From contig SSNP01000242.1 of NCBI GenBank assembly GCA_006937955.1, forward strand, positions 151,637 through 215,636: a stretch of DNA of 64,000 nucleotides. Direction: 5' to 3'. The notes beneath the pieces were generated by a model. It worked only from the letters and a program-made list of their open reading frames with translations. It was not told the DNA's origin and searched no databases. Of the stretch, positions 10,655-22,490 are shown piece after piece. How positions within the stretch are numbered: position 1 is the first letter of the stretch; every line of letters begins with the position of its first letter. Both the position numbers and the translations under genes were made by a program. The DNA is from Pachypanchax playfairii. Its lineage: Eukaryota; Chordata; Actinopteri; Cyprinodontiformes; Aplocheilidae.

Positions 10655-12999
10655 ACAGATTTGTTTGGATCCGTTTGACCAAGTTAAATGCTTTTCTGAA
10701 CAGCTTTAAGATTTTTTTTATAAAACAACTTAATTTTTTAGAATATCTGATGACAGCTGATTTGAATACTACTTTGTAAACGGGCACATGGTTACTGTGG
10801 CAGAAATATTCTATTATATTTTACCAGAAATGCTCAAGCTAGATGAACACAGAACTTTTAAATGAACAATTAAATAAAGGTTTATAAAAAAGCTTTCAGA
10901 CTCACCACTTTAGATACATTTAAATGGCAACAATCCACTTTAGCCCTGCTTGGATTAACAATTAGCTTATTGATTCAGTCAGAGCTATTTTTCTCCAGAC
11001 ATAAATGATCCAAAGAGCTGTTGACAACAGGTCAGGTATTAACTGTGTAGAAACTTCCCACAAAAGCATATTTTAAAATATATTTACTGTCACTTTAAGA
11101 AAACTAAGACTAATCATGAAGATTTCTGTTTGCTTGAGTCTGAAGACTGAACTTCCTGTATCACAGTCACATTTACCGGAGGTTCAACAAAATATTTGAA
11201 GGGATTACTTTTTTATGTATATCTCTACTTTAATGCTCACCACAAGAAATATGCACGTATAAACATGTGTGTTTTTGTTCCACAGCTTGTGTAACTAAAA
11301 GTATTAATAGATACTAGAAGTTGATTCAGCGGGACTTGTAACAGCGTCTCTTTATCGTCTCATGGCACCACTGCAGTCAAGTAGTTCTTGAATCTGGGTC
11401 TGCCATTTGAGTTAACAATTTGAAGCACTTCACATCTCTGTATGACAAGAGCTGATGCAATCCCCCCCTGGGCACTTACAACATATCTCCTTGTGACAGC
11501 GTTCCTTCTTCAGCTCAGAGCTGGTATGACTGGTCCCTATGTAGGCGAGTCGGGTGGGTGGGTACGAGGGCTGGTACCAGCAGGAGCAGCGATGACGACC
11601 GGAGGCAGAAAGACACGGAGAGGGCAGGCAGGAAAGAGAGAGAAAAAAACTGAGCAAACATGTGAAGAGTGAGAATCTACCGTATATTTTGTGATGAAGC
11701 GGAAGGGAAACAGCTGATAAGGTAGAGTCATCATTGGTATTCAACATCCCCAACCCCGTTTCCAAAAGGTGTTTACGACTCCGGTTCATGAGCTGACAAA
11801 AGCACGGAAATCCAAATAAAACCGGGTTGATAAAAGTTTTTATCTATTGTTTGTGTTTATGAATTAGCCCTGCAGGACAGCACAGATTCCTCTGAACCAG
11901 CATTCCGTGCCAGGCATCTCAAGTGATGCATTGGAAATGTAACATCCCCGTTCGCTGTCGAGTGTCCTGATTATGGAAGGGAATGAGGGCGGCACACAGT
12001 GTGTGTTTGACCAGTGAACTGGAGATGGGATGCATGGTTCCCTGCAGCAAGGAGGGAGGGAGGGAGGGAGAGGGTGCGGGTGCAGTTAGCTGCAGCAAAG
12101 GAAGGTAAAAAAAAAAATAAAGAAACAGGATTAAAAAGACAAAAAGAGGAGCAGATGAAGGCAGACGGGTGGTTTGTTGTTTACCACTCAGTCGTACACA
12201 AGCTCCTGTAATGACTTTGTCTGGATGCACATGGTTGTCGGATTTAAGTAAATTAGCCGTATTGAAATTCCAGGTGACGCTCGTGGAATCTTACGTATTA
12301 ACTGATGCATAATATCTGCCGAGTCGGAGGCCAATACTTGGCTTCAGCTGCCTTTATTTCCAGGTGGAGCGTAACATTTCTTTCATTTCTGTTTAATTAT
12401 TAAGAGATGAAGCTGAGAGCAGAGCGTTTCTGTAAAGCAGCTCGCTCCGTTCCCGTCTGCAACGTGCACTCTTTTGTTTCTCGCAAAGCCAAACATCAAT
12501 CTGCGCTCTACTGACGGTGCAGGGCGATATTACGGAGGAAACAATCTGAGAGAGGGGAAACGAGAGGCACTCAGGTGGAGAGAAATACTGCCATGCTTGA
12601 AGAGGATGTGTGCTTTGGGGGATGACCAGATGGCTGAGGGAAAAAAGCAGGCAACAGTCAAGGAGGTCAAATAGAGTGGTGAGGGACGCAGACGTGCTGA
12701 AGAAGTCGGGCGTGAGGACAAATTTTTAAGAAGTGTACTGACTGAAGACATACTGTACAGAGTGTGGTGTGTTTGTCAGCTGGCTGAGTCATAACCAGAA
12801 CTTTTCACATGTAAAACATTTCTGTACGATTGTCAGTTCTGAATCACAAGTGGAAAAAAATCCAAAGTAAAACAATGAAAATCAGATTCATACAGAGTAG
12901 AAAGAGTTCACATTGACTGAAGTTGATTATCTTAATCCAACTTTTCTCTATTAAATTAATCTCATGACTTCATCCATGTCATTACTGATCGTTTATTAA
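10655..12999. other. Intron sequence, only a short AGGG microsatellite
   Basis: No exon or transposon ends recognised. A (GAGG)n run lies at about 12051-12072. Short open frames between 11430 and 12751 occur on both strands over the same bases, which is typical of chance frames in purine-rich DNA. Confidence 0.5.
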
Positions 13000-13519
13000 A
13001 GCAGCAATCCAGAGTTTTTTCTCAGAGGGCTCGACTAAGTCGAAAAAAAGCCTTTAAGTCCTGCCCCTCTGTTTCTGTGATACAATAGTAATGTTAGCGA
13101 GCGTTGACTCTCATCCGTGCACGCACGCCACCATTGTTACGATGGGCATTTAATGGGTAAGTTACATTTATACAATTTATGTGTTTATTTATTTATTTTA
13201 TTTGTTTCGGTTTCACGTGTCTTCAGCGATGTAAACAACTCATAAATGCCTGCCGGCCGCAGTTCTTCAGGGTACATGCGCGCGCATGCTTGGTTGATTG
13301 ACAGGTGTGCTATGTAGATGGCTAATGCTATTGGCTAATGTTAGACAGCGCTCTGTGAAAACTAAATGCACACCATGGGACGTGGGGGGTGGGGGGGTGG
13401 GGTAGGGATATAACATCTTTCCTACATAATTTTACAGAACCGGGTCAGACTATCACTTTTATGGAATTTCAAAAAATCACACATAACTCCTGAAAAGGGG
13501 AAAACTCCTGATTGCAGCT
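13000..13519. mobile_element. TTAA-flanked TIR element A (520 bp)
   Basis: The left end AGCAGCAATCCAGAGTTTTT and the complement of the right end (AGCTGCAATCAGGAGTTTTC) form an inverted repeat. TTAA lies on both sides (12996-12999 and 13520-13523), as for piggyBac-type insertion. The interior contains a G-rich run at 13383-13408 and no transposase, so it is non-autonomous. Confidence 0.75.
13383..13408 (+). other. G-quadruplex-type motif
   Basis: Four G runs (6, 7, 4 and 3 G) are separated by one or two bases, fitting the G3+N1-7 pattern. It lies inside element A. Confidence 0.6.
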
Positions 13520-13523
13520 TTAA

Positions 13524-14085
13524 AGAAGCCATTTCATACAAATTCCAGGACTTTATGGTTATTTCTTAAGTATTAACCAGTAATATGAAACATTTTATAT
13601 CTAAAAAACGTCAGGAAACACTGATTAACAGACCTTTCAATCTGTCTGCATCAAAATTCGGCTGGTTCAGGCAGGCTTCTGTCAGCAGCTCGTTCATATT
13701 CATTATTCGAATTTGCTGGACTCAGATTGGCTAACAAACTAGCCTATGAGAGCAAGGAATACTGTTTTCTGTCCCGCTGTGCATGGCAACGTTAGATGTT
13801 GTGTCTTTCTGTTTGCTACATCTGATGCTACAGCTTTTAGCCAGCAGCATGCTAGGCGTGGTTTCAACTGGGAGATGATGAATACTAACGAACAAAGGAG
13901 TTGTGATGAAACAAGTAGACTCGGGAGAACTCGGGTGTTATCACCACCTGCGTAGTTTGAGAGATTAAAACTGAAAGAGAAGTTGTTGATCTGTTTTCAC
14001 ACCCACTATGAAGGTAAGAACACCTGTGGAGCTAAAATATTCAACAGAAACCTCAGAAAAAACATTTTTTAATTGAAGGGCCTCT
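13524..14085 (+). mobile_element. TTAA-flanked TIR element B, copy 1 (562 bp)
   Basis: The left end AGAAGCCATTTCATAC and the complement of the right end (AGAGGCCCTTCAATT) form a short inverted repeat, with TTAA at 13520-13523 and 14086-14089. The left TTAA is shared with element A. Other copies of this family are at 45737-46168 (+, 3' part missing) and 48881-49456 (-). The interior is CpG-richer than the intron and includes a conserved GCTAACAAACTAGCCTATGA block common to all three copies. No transposase is present. Confidence 0.85.
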
Positions 14086-15676
14086 TTAAAGTAGAAATAC
14101 AATATGTATACCAGTTCTTTCATTTGCTTTGAGTTTATGTACTATTTGTCTTACAACTTAATTTTTTTTTATTCAACAATTCACGTTTGACAAATTCAAA
14201 AGAAAACCAGTTATTTTCAACAGGTGTCTCTTGTTGTTGGAGATAACAGTGACTTTATTTTTCTCCTCCCGCATGAGGAGAAGCAATGAACTGCTCTTCA
14301 TTTAAAACAGTGGTGATACATCCTACTGAAGACTAATTGTAACAAATTATAGCTCATCATTTAGTCACGATCACAAACACGGCTGCTGTCTGTGGAGAGA
14401 TTAATACAACAAACTACTCAAACAGAGTTGGTTTTAGTTCTTTTAGCTCTTTAAATGGATTTTACAGCAACATATTAATTAAAAAGCCTCCCCCCCTACC
14501 ACTGCCCCACCCCCTGTACCTTACTGTTATCTATTCTCTCTGTGTTTGATCTGTTGGTGTCAGAACAAGCAGGACATCTTGTAAACGTTCTCCCTCTAAC
14601 GGACAGACAGAAAGAGAGGCTCAGCTTGTATGTGCTGCTGAGTTTCATTCAATTCATTTACCATAAATAAATGTACTCAGACTTTTCAAAATACAGAGCA
14701 AACTGTGTTTCTTATCGATTTAATAATGAAAGTGGTTCCTTTTTATTTCAAACCCAGAATGATTCAGGGTTTTAAGGCAGAGGCAGCTCGTCATGACCAG
14801 CCTTCAGCTCTTCTGTCTGGTCAGAACTAATCTCTGTTTCTCCAAACTTAGACTTTTCATATCAGTTGTTCATATCTCTTTTTTTGAAGAACTCCCTTCA
14901 GATTTAACTTTCCTTTTAATCAGTCAATAATTAGACATATAGCATCAGATGGTCCCCGAGCTGAACCATACAGAGCCTTAATACTGGAAACAATAATAAG
15001 ATGCTTCTGTGAACACTTTTCCTTTAATAACAGCAAATGAAAGAATTAATGAGTATAAAGGACATGACCACCGCAGAGGTGAGTCCATAAACTTCATACA
15101 ATATTAAGCTGCATAAATCACATGACCAACACAACCTGTATCAGGACAGTGATAAATTAACATTGCATTAACTTGGCCTGCAGGGTAATGACTCAAGCCA
15201 GCAGGAATTTACTGAGCTAACCTCTGGAGGACCACCAGGGTAACACAAACATAAAACATTAACAATTTACCACCAATAACCTGAAAGCTGCTAAAAAAAA
15301 AACTACTACGCTGAAGAATACACAAGTTTAAAGCTTCTCTAGTATTGGATTTTTATGTGTTATTTTACTACTTCATACCAATCAATATTACATTTGCACC
15401 CTGTGGGCAATTTTCTAATTTGGTTGTGCAGATTTCCAGTAATTAAGTCTCAAATATGTATATTTATGGAATATTGCTGCACAATTTTGAGGAAGACACA
15501 TTTGCCAGAAATGACCAAACACAGAAATGACAGACGTAAATAAAGTGATTTACTGTGACAGAAAATAAAGAATCAGATCAAGAATCTGACTTTTCTGAGG
15601 GTTCGTCTCTTTCTGATTATTCAATGTAAAGAGAACCAGTGTTGATGTACTCATACAGTATATGTATGAGCTAACC
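14086..15676. other. Intron sequence without recognised features
   Basis: AT-rich, with a C-rich patch at about 14488-14516. No exon, RNA gene or transposon ends found. Confidence 0.5.
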
Positions 15677-15889
15677 CAGGGGTGTCCAACTCCAGGCCTC
15701 AAGGGCCAAGATCCTGCATTTTTTAGATGTTCCTCTGCTTCAACACACCTGATGCAGATGAATGGGTCGTTAACAGGCTTCTGCTGGACTTGCTGAGATG
15801 TTGCAGATTGGAATCAGGTGTGTTGAAGCAGGAAAACATCTAAAACATGCAGGATAGTGGCCCTCGAGGTCTGACTTTGGGCACCCCTG
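15677..15889. mobile_element. hAT-type MITE, palindromic, copy 1 (213 bp)
   Basis: It begins CAGGGGTGTCCAACTC and ends in a near-complement closing GGGCACCCCTG. Much of the element is palindromic and could fold as one long hairpin. The flanks AGCTAACC (15669-15676) and AACTAACC (15890-15897) are an 8-bp target duplication with one mismatch, the hAT signature. A second copy of identical length is at 38278-38490. Confidence 0.9.
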
Positions 15890-15894
15890 AACTA

Positions 15895-15945
15895 ACCCAA
15901 ACCCAAACCCTAACACCTTAAACCTAACCCTCACCCTAAAATGGG
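15895..15945. repeat. Degenerate telomere-like CCCTAA/ACCCAA repeats
   Basis: Several near-units of CCCTAAC and ACCCAA follow the hAT MITE. They are degenerate and short. The sequence after this (to about 16290) has an internal near-repeat, CCCCATGTYGATACAACATTC, at about 16121 and 16255. Confidence 0.55.
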
Positions 15946-18900
15946 GTCCAGATGACTCCAAATGAACTAAAATGTGCCCCCATGTGGTTCCCTTGGGAGC
16001 CATATTAGACTTCAACACTTAATAAAATGTAATAAAATTTCCTATTGACTTATAATGGAACACTTGTTGGCTGATAACTTTAGAACGCAAAGTCACAGTG
16101 TAAATAAACACAAGACACGAACCCCATGTTGATACAACATTCCTATATGAAATTTGATTTGGTGACCAGTTAGATTCAAGTACTTCCTGATGTCACACAG
16201 TGATATCAGATGAAACATCATATGAAAGCTTAGGAGATAATGAACACGTAGACCCCATGTCGATACAACATTCTTATCACGAGGTAATAAACTTTATGAA
16301 ACTGGGTGGTGGTTTTCATCCCCCTAGCCCCTAGGGAAAATTTACAGTTTTCATCTCTTCCAGTTTCAGTAGCCTTTGAAATTAAGACTCACCTGAAGCT
16401 CATAAAAACATTCACATATTTCTTTATAAGTTTCAAACAACACAAATTTACAAATTGATGCTTTTTGTTTGATTCACAAACACTTTGAAAGTGGATTAAC
16501 TGAACTTGAGTTTTGAAATATCATTCTTTATATTTCCTCTGATTAAGCTACATTAAATTACTCTGTCAAAAATAAATCATTTATTTTAGCCTGACATTGC
16601 AATGAGCAAGTTGTCAAAGGAAAAAAACAACTGTTTCCTGAATTCCAGCCCAAAACTCCAACTTCATCTAAGTTTTTTATTATTTATCTATTTATTTATT
16701 TATTCCTACTCAAGTTCAGAGCTGAAAGTCAGTAACTATGACGTCCCTGTTCCTTTAAACTACTTCCAATTCATTCATAAAAAGTGAATCTGGGAGATAA
16801 AACATGAATTTCCTGGAGTTTTTTTTCCCACTGGTTACACTCTTACAACATAGATTGACACATTTACACTCAGGGAACAGGCATGTGAGCAGATTGCTTT
16901 TAGTCTGTGTGCTGCTAGTGAATAATATCTATATGAAGTCTGCCCAGAGGCTGCAGCACTGAAAAGACCGCAGCCTCCTTTGGCCATATTTTGCTGTGTA
17001 TGCGACAGCAAAATACGATGAAAGGAAGGAATTACCAGCAGAGGACTGTATCTCTGCTGAGAAATCAACTAGCACGCACGTCTTTTCATGGGTCTTAAGA
17101 CATGACTAATAGGGATTACTGTAGTTTGAGTCTATATGTATTTTTTTCTTTTGGATTTTAGTACACTTTGTGCTTCAAATTAAATTGCACCCCTAAATGT
17201 GACCAAGGATTTTCCTCATGTTCAGTTTCAGTCTCAGCTGGATGTGAGCAGGAGGAAGATGAAAAGCAAACTAAATTAATACAAGATATAAAATCAGACA
17301 GCGTGTGGGGGACTGGGCAGTTTAAAAATATGAGAATCCAGAACAATCCGCTGTGTTACTGTAACAGTTACATTCGTTTACTAAAAAAATTCTGACGCTC
17401 AGATCATTAGATGAATAAGAATCTACTGCAGCAGTCTATATGTTTTATGTTCTTCAGATAATTACAAAGAATATTTATATTCATCCTGACAAGAAGTAGA
17501 AAATTATCCCTAGAATGTGACATAAATGATTAAATAAGATCATTTTCATAATGGCAGAAACAAATATATGATTTACATTGTCTTTTGGTGACACTATTTT
17601 CACTTTTTATATTTTTAATGCATGTTTTAAAGCTAAGTAAAGACATGATATAAAGTAAACCAGATGTAGAGATTAAAACAAAGAAAACTGCACCACTGTT
17701 GTGGTATTTAGCGCTGAACCAGTAGTGGGCGTGTCCAAAGGCTGCCTTGATGTTTTCTTCCTTTCATATAAATAACTGGTACATTTTCCTGACTAAAAAA
17801 AATGTAAATACAATTTCCAAATGTTAATTAATTAATCACCAAAGCTCTTATCTTGCTGATGTGTGTTCAATTATTTTTCTAATATTTGTAGTTGTAAATA
17901 GTTATTGAAAAAACACCATCATTGTTTGAGAGTAAGTAGGCGGGGCTAAAGTGTGCAAACTCTGACTCTCATAAACATGATATCATTGCTTCACTTTTAA
18001 AAACAGACATAAACAGAGAAAATAATGTTTATATTTACATAAATAAACTTTACAATCTCACTTTGGAGAGTGTTTTTATAACAAATGTCAGTTTCCTCAG
18101 TAAGTGTGTGTTTCATGTGAGGGAGGAGGTGCAAACGCAGCATAAAAAAGTTTGCTTTGTAAAATTTCTATGCAAATACGACCTCTGACTGGAAATGGGC
18201 CAACGGTGATTAAAAGTGAGAAAACGAGACTTCTGCACAGCTCAGCTTAAAACGCTTTGCTGAAAATCAATAACTCTGCTTCCATTAATTGTGTTTAGTG
18301 TTAGAACAAGCACAGTTCAGTCTGCAGTTATGTTGCTGCAACGTTCCACTCTGCATAGTAACAACTGATGCTTATGAGGACTGACTTTGGTGAAGGTGGA
18401 AGAGCAGGAAGGAACTGTGAGGGCAGAATTGGACCGAGGCAAATGTTTCAGGAGTGCAGGATCCTCGCAGGTCGAGTGAGTCCAACGTCCCTCTAAAACA
18501 CTCAAAGCAGAACTTACAATCTGGAGCATCCTCACAAACCTTTACCTCCACGAGACAATCCTCTTGGAGCTCTGATCCTTCAGAAACGGTTTCTGCTGCA
18601 GTGAGATGGTGAACATCAAACGGAACGATACAAAGAGACAGTTTCTTTTAAAGAGAGAAGAAGATGAAAAAAACTGAGCCAAAGGGTTGAGAAGAAGGGA
18701 TTGTGTGGACATATCTTGAGATTTGGGCTTGCTCAAAGTTCAACCTTAAAAGCAGGGGGACAGCTCAGCTGAGATAAAGAAGCTGCCAGTTTTGGCCCCC
18801 TAGGATAGGTCTTGTGTCAGAGCTGGCCCAAATTAAGAGAGAGCACAGAGGAAACCAGGCCTTGACAAGGGCTGGAACTCTCACTGGCTCCCATTCATTT

Positions 18901-19714
18901 TGAGAGATTGCACAACTCACCCTGCAGCACTTACCCACAATACTGCTGTCCATCTGTTGAATCACTTATCGAGAGACTGTGTGTGTGTATCGGCTTGTGC
19001 TTTTATGTGTGTGTGACTGTACCGTGGAAGAGGTGCCTGTCTGAGGACAGATAGGGAGGGAATAGAATTAAAGTGGATGAGGCAAATCCCACCAGAGACT
19101 CCGTCTCTCATTCATGCAGTAATTGTGTTTAAGCACCAAACGTATGAGCGCCGTCGTGTTGTCCTTTGAGCATCAAAGCTTTCAAAAAGACAGACAAATT
19201 CTCATCAGCGGTTAAAATGTAGCTTTATTTTGTGACTATATGATTGCACCTTCTGTCTGATTATAATGAAGGTCTAAAACAAGAAAAGCATCATGTTGGC
19301 GATCGTTTGCAGCTCTAACGACACTAAAACCGAAGCAGCTGAGCAGCTATCCATCACACAATCAGAGACAAATATTTGACACGGCTTTAGCATAATGTTG
19401 GATAGCATCATCATCCCTGTCAACGAACTGCAGTACTGTAATATTCAAAATGTTTAGGGCTGTTGAGGATGCTTGATTACCCGCACTGGGAACACTTGAG
19501 AGTCATTCAGAATAGATGAGCAGTCGTTTATGATGGAGCAGGCAGGCAAAACACACCTGTAGCTCTTAATATTTCCCCCAAAATGGCTCCTGACTTAATG
19601 GAAGTTATTCAGGCTTGACAGTTTATGCTGCGTCATCAGAGTGTGAAGTGAAATTCAAAGAAAATATTTGAGAAGTATTTTTAGTTTTATTCAGGAAACA
19701 TATACTGCAGCCAA

Positions 19715-19728
19715 CCACCAGAGGGCGC
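19715..19728 (+). promoter_or_regulatory. CTCF-like motif
   Basis: CCACCAGAGGGCGC fits the 14-base vertebrate CTCF core (CCASYAGRKGGCRS) at every position on the + strand. A motif match alone does not show occupancy. Confidence 0.45.
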
Positions 19729-21283
19729 TGATTTTTACGCAGTTATATAGCGTCAAAGATTTTTCTTAACAACTTGTTTATTTGAATGAGACGTTTCTGT
19801 TTTTGTCTTTTTGCGAAGATGATAAAACACTAAAACAACACACTGTAAACTGAAACATCAACTAAAACAAACGTTTGCACGGGGTCGCTGGAGGTGTAAT
19901 TGTGTTTGCTTTTTTTTTCCGGCGGGGGGTTAAAAAGAAAAAGAGGCAGTTTTTTTTTTTTTTTGCTGCTCTTTTTCAGGGCGTTAACTGAAGCGAGGAG
20001 AGGAAGCAGCAGCGCTCACAGCTGCTGTGACTGCCGCAGTGACTTGTTCACTTTGGATGAGGGAGCAGAGCGATAACTGCTGTGAGCTTCTAGTTAGAGC
20101 TGGAAGACTTCATTCAGTCTTCTGATGTTTCTATCATCCCCTTGTTTTTTTTTTTTTTTTGGGGGGGGGGGCACTCTTCAAATACACACATTCAGCATCG
20201 TACTTACAAGCTTTTTGGTAGAAGAGCAGCTTTAATTTCTGTGGTAATTATTCATTAATATTCATATATCAAAATAATAATCAAAGAAATATTAATATGT
20301 TATATAAATATTAATACATCAGGTTCAATATGGGTTTGTTTTATGTCCACTAATAGTTTGTTTGTATTTTTATCTTTTTTTATTAATAGATAGTTTTTAT
20401 TACATTTTGTCTAAGTTAATTGGCATTTAAGCAAATTAAAAATTGAAGAATCGTATTAAGTCTCACTGCACTGTAAATTAGTCATTTCGATTTAACTTTC
20501 CCATAAATACACTTGAATGTTTTTTCTAATTGTTTTACTATTAATTTTTTAGGTTAATTTCCTTATTTAATGTCTGAGTTTTTTGTGATTTTCTGAACTG
20601 CAGTTGTTCTCAGATGTTTTAGATTGAGCATCACATCAGAAAACCTAAAGCTCTTTAAGTAGTACAGGATATATATACAGTTACTCTGACCTTATCTCCA
20701 GCTGAAAGGTGCCGCCTCGTCTCTTTTTCTGCCCCACAACAACAACAAATACAACTTTAAGACAGCTTGAATCCGTTTTGCAGCTTTTGTTACCAGCAGA
20801 TCTCAGAAACGTCTCTGGTGTTGTTGAAGTATCCTCAACGCATCGGTGAAACCTCATTCACTCCAGTTGCTACAAGGTTCTCAAAATATTCTCCATTGCA
20901 TTTTTCTTCAAGTTCACTTTGGATCATGACGTGTTTGAAATGCTCATCTGTTTGTTTCTCTCAGATTTTCAGTTCAGCTCTTTTATTTAGCTATTTCCAT
21001 TGTAATAGTCCATACTAAAATTACCACTTGAAGGATCCTGAGTACCACTGGTGGTACTTGTACCACAGTTTGAGATCCATGATGTTCATATAAACTTGTG
21101 TTTGTTCTTTCTTGCTGATGACTGAATTTTCAAGTTTATAAAATAGATTTATAATCAAATTCCCTCTAATGGATCGACACGATGAAACAAGTTTGAATCC
21201 AGCGTTTTATTTTTAAAATACAGTGACGTTAAATGTTAATTACTGATTAATACAATGATTTTCTATCCTGTTCATTGTCATGT

Positions 21284-21313
21284 TGGGGTGGGGGGTGGGG
21301 GGTGGGGGGGGGG
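21284..21313 (+). other. G-quadruplex-type motif
   Basis: Four G runs of 4, 6, 6 and 10 are separated by single T residues. This could form a stable G-quadruplex on the + strand, that is, in the gria3 pre-mRNA. Confidence 0.6.
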
Positions 21314-22250
21314 TCCTGTCTCCAGCAGTCATTGGACGAGAGGTGGGGTCAAACCCTGAAAAGGTCCTTAATTTGACAGTGTAGGACTCATTTGCATATT
21401 TAGATACAAAAGCTCCTAAAAATAAAGTTAAATAATTTCTCCTTCCTGTTAGTGATCAGCAGGAGTCGTTTCACCACAATTATAAAGCCAAAGTTTAAAA
21501 GTTTGAGGTTTTTAAATATGCAACATTATTATGAATTACAATAAACTGTGTCCAGACTGAGATGTTAAAACTTGATTCTTGTGTAATTAACAGCCTGTCT
21601 GCATGGAGTTTGTATGTTTTCTGTCTTTTTCTCTGCTGTTATTTAATATTTGATTAAAGCAGAAATGTTTTTCTGCCTTTTGTTAAAATGAAGTATTTCT
21701 CCTCACGTCGCCGAGTGTTTTCTCTCAGGAAACTGATGTTTTCTGCATCCTGAAAGACTGTAACTCAAAACAATCAGGAATGAATAAATATAATAATAAA
21801 TGAATGTAAGATTGTTAATGATAAAACATATTTTCAGGTATCCCAACAGATAGTACTTAGAGACGTTGTAGCATCATTGTCAGAACCGCTTTGTTTGAAT
21901 TTTAGTTTCCTTACACTAACTAAAATTTTTCTTCATTTTCTGGTATTTTTTTTATTCAAAATGATCTTAAATATTAATCTGATTGTGATTTTTTTTGTTG
22001 CATATTTTAGGAACTATATATATGTTTTGATATTTATCTGCAGTCCTATTCAAATATGGATTTTATAGGTATGAATCCTATTTTTTATTTTTATTTGGGT
22101 TTCATATTTGTGTTGACTGTGACCCATAAAGAACTCAGGACTCATTGATTTTCTGTTATTGGTTTGTCAAACACTTAAACCATTACTCCCTGCAGTCATG
22201 TTGTTAACAGTGACTCTGTGCTGACTCGTGTTCTCCTGCTCTCTCTGCAG

Positions 22251-22490
22251 TTTGCTCTCAGTTCTCCCGCGGGGTGTACGCCATCTTCGGATTCTACGAC
22301 AAGAAGTCCATGAACACCTTGACCTCGTTCTGCGGGGCCCTGCACACCTCCTTTGTCACGCCCAGTTACCCCACTGATAACGAGGTGCAGTTTGTCATCC
22401 AGATGCGGCCCGCCCTCCGGGGTGCCGTGCTCAGCCTGCTCTCTCACTACAAGTGGCAGAAGTTTGTTTACCTCTACGACACCGATCGGG
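22251..22490 (+). CDS. gria3: AMPA receptor GluA3 amino-terminal-domain exon (240 bp; exon 3 by family numbering)
   Basis: The exon is bounded by a pyrimidine-rich acceptor (ctctctgcag) and a strong donor (gtaagt). Two bases complete a Phe codon, 79 full codons follow, and the last base (g) is completed by the exon at 54269. The encoded segment includes CSQFSRGVYAIFGFYDKKS, TSFCGALHTSFVTPS, VQFVIQMRPALRGA and KFVYLYDTDRG. The words SMNTLTSFCGALHTSF and QMRPAL are characteristic of GluA3; GluA1, GluA2 and GluA4 differ at many of these positions. The product lies in the first lobe of the bilobed extracellular amino-terminal domain of the ionotropic glutamate receptor, which drives subunit assembly at synapses. 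The Cys in TSFCG is the conserved one that, in this family, forms a disulfide within the domain. The 240-bp length and phase agree with AMPA receptor genes. I cannot tell the gria3a and gria3b duplicates apart. Confidence 0.96.

Larger units (their letters stand above)
16290..22240. other. Upstream gria3 intron, mostly unique-looking, no gene seen
   Basis: I find no further gria3 exon here and no clear transposon boundaries. It holds a (TTTA)n tract at about 16676-16705, poly-T and poly-G tracts at 19953-19966 and 20145-20171, a CTCF-like motif at 19715, and a G-quadruplex motif at 21284. Numerous short frames lack support. Confidence 0.55.
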
